NCBI GenBank assembly: GCA_030042885.1
Contig: JASHYW010000651.1
Coordinates: forward strand, 1 to 8,665
Direction: 5' to 3'
Length of the DNA: 8,665 nt
Source: Streptosporangiaceae bacterium
GTDB taxonomy: Bacteria > Actinomycetota > Actinomycetes > Streptosporangiales > Streptosporangiaceae
Below are positions 5,445 through 8,665 of the stretch, piece after piece. Position 1 is the stretch's first letter; each line of letters starts with the position of its first letter. The notes beneath the pieces are model-generated. The model was not told the origin of the DNA. It worked only from the letters and a program-made list of their open reading frames with translations, and made no database searches. A program made the position numbers and the translations under genes.

Positions 5445-6218
5445 GTGGGAATTCTGGCTAGCGGGAACCCCTCCGCGGGGGCTCCGCTACCTGGCTTCCT
5501 CAACTCCGTGGCCAGCCCAGTCGAGCACTACGGCTACTGGGCCATAGCCCTGCTGTTGCTGCTGGAGAACATCGGCCTCCCGGTGATTCCCGGTGAGCTC
5601 GCGATGATCGCCGGGGCCATCTTCGCCGGCACCGGCCGGGCCGGCCTGAACGTCGTCGGGGTCGGCATCGTCGCGGTCACCGCGGCGATCATCGGGGCCG
5701 AGATCGGCTACCTGGTCGGCCGGTTCGCGGGCCGCGAGCTGATCCTGCACTACGGCAAGTATGTCTTTATCAAACCGCACCACCTGGACCGGGCCGAGGC
5801 GATCGTCGACCGCTACGGCGGCATTGTTGTGGTCATCGCCAGGTTCATCGTGGGGCTACGCGAGGCCAACGGGATCATCGCGGGCATCAGCCAGATGCGC
5901 GTGCTCACCTTCACCTTCTTCAATGTGATCGGGGCGTGCGCCTGGGTCGCCACCTGGGTGACGCTCGGATATGTCGCGGGCGACCATATCGACACGATCT
6001 ACAGCGACGTCAACCGCTACGCGCTCTATCTGTTCCTCGCTCTCGCCGTCGGGCTCGTCAGCTACATCGGCTGGCGCCTGGTGCGCCGTCGCCTCCAGGC
6101 CGACGAGACTCCTGAACCTCCTGGCCCTCAAAAGCCTCCTGAGACTCAAAAATCTCCTGAAACTCATCAGGATACTCCTGCAACTCAAGAGAGTCGCGGA
6201 ATTCAGGAAAGCTCGTAG
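5445..6218 (+). CDS. DedA-family integral membrane protein (VTT/SNARE-associated domain)
   Basis: A 257-residue membrane protein of the DedA superfamily, implicated in envelope homeostasis and phospholipid (undecaprenyl-phosphate or PE-type) translocation; the substrate of this member cannot be told. Residues 41-51, ENIGLPVIPGE, are the family's re-entrant-loop signature with the conserved acidic residues, and VVIARFIVGLREANGIIAGIS (129-149) is the second signature with Arg133 and Arg139. Hydrophobic segments lie at about 31-60, 68-92, 125-147, 153-178 and 192-211. The cytoplasmic tail from about 213 is basic (RRR) and then rich in Pro, Glu, Thr and Gln, with hexapeptide repeats (see separate entry). 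The GTG start lies 2 bp after the ribonuclease D stop; its Shine-Dalgarno is weak, which fits coupling. An upstream open frame (from 5307) overlaps rnd and is not used. The last 16 bp overlap the convergent mutT1-like gene. Confidence 0.9.
   Translation: MGILASGNPSAGAPLPGFLNSVASPVEHYGYWAIALLLLLENIGLPVIPGELAMIAGAIFAGTGRAGLNVVGVGIVAVTAAIIGAEIGYLVGRFAGRELILHYGKYVFIKPHHLDRAEAIVDRYGGIVVVIARFIVGLREANGIIAGISQMRVLTFTFFNVIGACAWVATWVTLGYVAGDHIDTIYSDVNRYALYLFLALAVGLVSYIGWRLVRRRLQADETPEPPGPQKPPETQKSPETHQDTPATQESRGIQESS
6117..6191 (+). repeat. 18-bp tandem repeat encoding the Pro/Glu/Thr/Gln-rich DedA tail
   Basis: Four units with an 18-bp period: 6117-6134 (PPGPQK), 6135-6152 (PPETQK), 6153-6170 (SPETHQ) and an expanded, degenerate 6171-6191 (DTPATQE). 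The core is CCTCCTGAGACTCAAAA with drift. It stays in frame. By hand count, 6101-6200 is 52% G+C, well below the surrounding genes, and it uses CCT, ACT, CAA and AAA codons that are rare in the rest of the window. This suggests recent slippage expansion or an insertion at the 3' end of dedA. A small hairpin, CCTGA-AACTCA-TCAGG, lies at 6156-6171. Confidence 0.8.
6203..6218. other. Tail-to-tail 16-bp overlap of dedA and mutT1-like genes
   Basis: The dedA stop TAG (6216-6218, plus) and the mutT1-like stop TGA (complement of tca at 6203-6205) interlock, so the last five codons of each gene share DNA. There is no room for a shared intergenic terminator, and transcription from the two strands must meet inside coding sequence. 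Confidence 0.85.
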
Positions 6219-7141
6219 CGCTCCAGGCTGGCCAGCTCCCCCGCGGCGACGTGCACGACGTAGAAGGCGCCCCTGGGCAGCGACAACGCCGGTTCCGTCT
6301 CGGGCGGCGGCGCGCCGAGTGCCGAGCACGCCTCGGCCAGCGCCACCGGCAGGTTCTCCCGGTGCAGGCAGACCACCGCCGGCTCCGCGGCCGCCACGAG
6401 GTCGCGGACAAGGTGCCGGAGGCTGTTGGCGTGGTCCGTTCGGCCCAAGGAAATATCGCCGGCGCGGCCGGGCACCGTCAATGCCGCCTCAGCCTGGACG
6501 GATCCCCCGAACGCTGCAGCGTACGGGCCCACGGTCTGGATGCATCGCTGCGCCGCCGAACTGATCACCCGGGCGCTGGGCGCGAAACAGGACAGCAGGC
6601 CGGCCAGGAATACCGCGTCCATCGCGCCCTCGGCGTCCAGCGGCCGGAGCAGGTCATCGGGGGGCCAGCTGCCCTTCTGGCCCGCGGAGGCGTGCCTGAC
6701 CAGGATCAACGGCACCGTCCTGCGTGGTCGCAGGCTCGCGATCACGTCCGCGTCGTGCGGGTAGCTGAGCCGCCCTCGCTCCTGCGGCCACGGCAGCCAG
6801 GCCACGGCGTCGATCTCGTGACTGGCCGCGGCCTGATCGCCGACGCTGAGTGCCGACCAGTAGTCGACCTGCTTTGGCCGGCCGCCGGCGAGGTACTCGA
6901 CCGTCCGCAGCCGGGGGCCGAGCACGGGGCGCACGCTGGTCTCCTCGTGAACCTCCCGCACCACGGTGAGCAGCACGTGCTCGCCCGGCTCGCGCTTGCC
7001 CTTGGGCAGCGACCAGTCGTCGTACTTGGGCCGGTGCACCAGCAGCACCTCGACCCCATCTGGCTGTGACGCGGGACGCCATACCACCGCCCCGGCCGCC
7101 AGGATCGCCTCGCTCACCGGCCCGGGATCACCGCCAGGCAC
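6203..7141 (-). CDS. mutT1: MutT1-like Nudix hydrolase fused to histidine phosphatase domain
   Basis: A 312-residue two-domain protein with the architecture of mycobacterial MutT1 (Rv2985), which removes 8-oxo-(d)GTP from the nucleotide pool and also cleaves diadenosine polyphosphates. The N-terminal Nudix domain (about 12-140) has a box running from Gly48 through Glu54 to REVHEETSV (62-70); the REUxEE core is intact, but the usual Gly of EExGU is Ser69. The C-terminal histidine-phosphatase domain (about 145-312) begins with LVRHASAG (Arg149, His150, the phosphate-accepting His), has Arg199 in SSAAQRC and a second His260 in VCLHRENLP. A GTG at 7139-7141 is chosen; an in-frame stop at 7172-7174 limits extension, and GTG 7115-7117 is the alternative. 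It follows ppk on the same strand after 36 bp, so the two are likely co-transcribed. Cytoplasmic. Confidence 0.9.
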   Translation of the reverse strand: MPGGDPGPVSEAILAAGAVVWRPASQPDGVEVLLVHRPKYDDWSLPKGKREPGEHVLLTVVREVHEETSVRPVLGPRLRTVEYLAGGRPKQVDYWSALSVGDQAAASHEIDAVAWLPWPQERGRLSYPHDADVIASLRPRRTVPLILVRHASAGQKGSWPPDDLLRPLDAEGAMDAVFLAGLLSCFAPSARVISSAAQRCIQTVGPYAAAFGGSVQAEAALTVPGRAGDISLGRTDHANSLRHLVRDLVAAAEPAVVCLHRENLPVALAEACSALGAPPPETEPALSLPRGAFYVVHVAAGELASLERYELS

Positions 7142-7177
7142 GTCACCGGCCGGATGCGACCGGCCACGCCGTCAGCC

Positions 7178-8665
7178 TCACTCATCAGCCGAACGGACCC
7201 GCCGCTGCATGACCAGGGTCTCCTGGATGTCCCGCAGCGGATTACCCGACTCGTCACAGTTGTGCCGCGTCCAGTAGCCATCAGGGTTGGACCACCAGGA
7301 TGAGGTGCCGTCGTCCATGCCGAGATCGAGCAGCCCGCGCAGCCGCCGCTGATGACCAGGATCGGTCACCTGCACCAGCAGTTCCACCCGGCGGTCCAGG
7401 TTCCTGTGCATCATGTCGGCGCTGCCGATCCAGACCTGGCTGTCGGAGTCCTCGCCGACGCCGAACGCGTAGATCCGCGAGTGCTCGAGGAACCGGCCCA
7501 CCACGCTGCGGACCCTGATGTTGTCCGACAGCCCTTCGATGCCCGGCCGCAGCGCGCAGATGCTGCGTATCCACAGGTCGACGGGGACACCGGCACGCGA
7601 GGCCCGGTACAGCGCGTCGATCACCACCTCGTCGACCAGCGCGTTGCACTTGAACACAACCCGCGCGGGCAGGCCCGCGCACTGCCGCTCCGCCTGCCGG
7701 TCGATCCGGCTCACGATGCCGTTGCGCAGCGATTCCGGAGCCACCAGCAGCCTGCGGTACGAGCCCGGGCGGCTGTAACCAGTCAGGTGGTTGAACAGCG
7801 CGGTGACGTCCTCGCCGACGACCGGATCGGCGGTCAGCAGGCCGAAGTCCTCATACACCCGGGCCGTGGTCGGGTGGTAGTTGCCGGTGCCGAGGTGGCA
7901 GTACCGGCGCAGCGTCCCGTCGGCCTCCTGCCGCACGATGAGTGCCATCTTGCAGTGCGTCTTGAGGCCGACGAATCCGTAGACGACGTGGCAGCCCGCC
8001 TCCTCCAGCTTGCGGGCCCAGGTGATGTTGGCGCGCTCGTCGAACCTGGCCTTGATCTCCACCACCACGACGACCTGTTTGCCCGCCTCGGCCGCCTCGA
8101 CGAGCGCGTCCACGATGGGCGACTGGCCGCTGGTCCGGTACAGCGTCTGCTTGATCGCCAGCACCCCCGGGTCCTCCGCGGCCTCCTCGATCAGCCGCTC
8201 GACCGACGCGGCGAAGGAGTCGTACGGATGCTGGACCAGGATGTCGCGTTCGGCGATGGCAGCGAAGATGCTGCCGTCCTGCGAGACCGCCAGGCTGGAC
8301 GGTACGAACGCCGGGTACCGCAGCTCGCCGATGTTCAGGTCCGCGATGGCGAACAGCCCGCTCAGGTCAAGCGGCCCCGGCACCCGGTACACGGCGCGGG
8401 CGTCCATGTCAAGCTCGGTGACCAGCCGTTCCAGCACGTCGGCCGACATGGTCTCCTCGACCTCGAGCCGCACCGCAGGCTCGAACCTGCGCCGCACGAG
8501 TTCGCGCTCCATCGCCTGCAGCAGGTTCTCGGTGAGATCCTCGTCCACCTCGAGGTCCCTGATGCGGGTGACCCGGAACACGTGGTGCTCGATCACTTCC
8601 ACGCCGCCGAACAGGTCGGTCATGTGCGCGGCGATGACGTCCTCGATGGGCACGTACCTGTTCTG
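7178..8665 (-). CDS. ppk: Polyphosphate kinase 1 (Ppk1), C-terminal about 495 residues; 5' end outside window
   Basis: It reversibly transfers the gamma-phosphate of ATP to polyphosphate. The frame is open through the right edge, reading QNRYVPIED there, which continues homology toward the missing N-terminal domain; the GTG at 8653 is therefore internal. Typical Ppk1 of actinobacteria has about 700-740 residues, so roughly a third is missing. Counting from the window edge, the conserved core includes YPAFVPSS (117-124), [29 protein letters not shown], the [10 protein letters not shown] segment (205-214), YCHLGTGNY with His257 (the autophosphorylated histidine by family alignment, Escherichia coli His435), and [12 protein letters not shown] with His395 (E. 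coli His592 equivalent), then [14 protein letters not shown] (415-428). The C-terminal ELLVQV ... QRRVRSADE tail ends at TGA. The protein looks intact within the window. The mutT1-like gene follows after 36 bp. Confidence 0.96.
   Translation of the reverse strand, partial: QNRYVPIEDVIAAHMTDLFGGVEVIEHHVFRVTRIRDLEVDEDLTENLLQAMERELVRRRFEPAVRLEVEETMSADVLERLVTELDMDARAVYRVPGPLDLSGLFAIADLNIGELRYPAFVPSSLAVSQDGSIFAAIAERDILVQHPYDSFAASVERLIEEAAEDPGVLAIKQTLYRTSGQSPIVDALVEAAEAGKQVVVVVEIKARFDERANITWARKLEEAGCHVVYGFVGLKTHCKMALIVRQEADGTLRRYCHLGTGNYHPTTARVYEDFGLLTADPVVGEDVTALFNHLTGYSRPGSYRRLLVAPESLRNGIVSRIDRQAERQCAGLPARVVFKCNALVDEVVIDALYRASRAGVPVDLWIRSICALRPGIEGLSDNIRVRSVVGRFLEHSRIYAFGVGEDSDSQVWIGSADMMHRNLDRRVELLVQVTDPGHQRRLRGLLDLGMDDGTSSWWSNPDGYWTRHNCDESGNPLRDIQETLVMQRRVRSADE

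Noticed and set aside
6058..6411. Acidic antisense frame across the dedA tail (FQEIFESQE-like repeats)
   Set aside because: It is the reverse-complement reading of the 18-bp repeats, spans the end of mutT1 out of frame, and has no start signal or domain.

Overview
The window is a high-GC, gene-dense chromosomal segment. It is most consistent with a Gram-positive actinobacterium (Actinomycetota). GTG starts are frequent, third codon positions are strongly G/C, and the gene set is typical of that phylum: a HemE / HemY-type oxidase / HemQ haem cluster, a DUF3000 protein next to ribonuclease D, and a ppk1 - mutT1 pair. I cannot place the genus. I see no phage, transposase, CRISPR, rRNA or tRNA signal.

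Layout. Minus strand, 1-2781: three haem genes read right to left, hemE (uroporphyrinogen decarboxylase), the FAD-dependent coproporphyrinogen/protoporphyrinogen oxidase, and the first 23 codons of what is probably hemQ, cut by the window edge. Together they suggest the coproporphyrin-dependent haem route of Gram-positive bacteria. A roughly 307-bp divergent intergenic region (2782-3088) follows. It holds a 12-bp inverted repeat with outward-facing arms, a related third copy that overlaps a weak iron-box-like sequence, a strong hairpin, and a short duplication just in front of the hemE start. Plus strand, 3089-6218: a 66-residue cysteine-rich (zinc-ribbon-like) protein, then after a 105-bp gap containing two inverted repeats, a tight run of DUF3000 protein, ribonuclease D with HRDC domain, and a DedA-family membrane protein. 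The last two junctions are a GTGA overlap and a 2-bp gap, so these three are probably one transcript. Minus strand, 6203-8665: polyphosphate kinase 1 (its N-terminal part lies beyond the right edge) followed by a MutT1-like Nudix/histidine-phosphatase protein. mutT1 and dedA converge and overlap by 16 bp.

Most of the window is conserved housekeeping sequence, and I did not find a convincing new multi-gene system. The best targets for a second look are the structured divergent control region between hemE and the small cysteine-rich protein, that small protein itself, and the AT-richer hexapeptide-repeat tail of the DedA protein where it overlaps mutT1.
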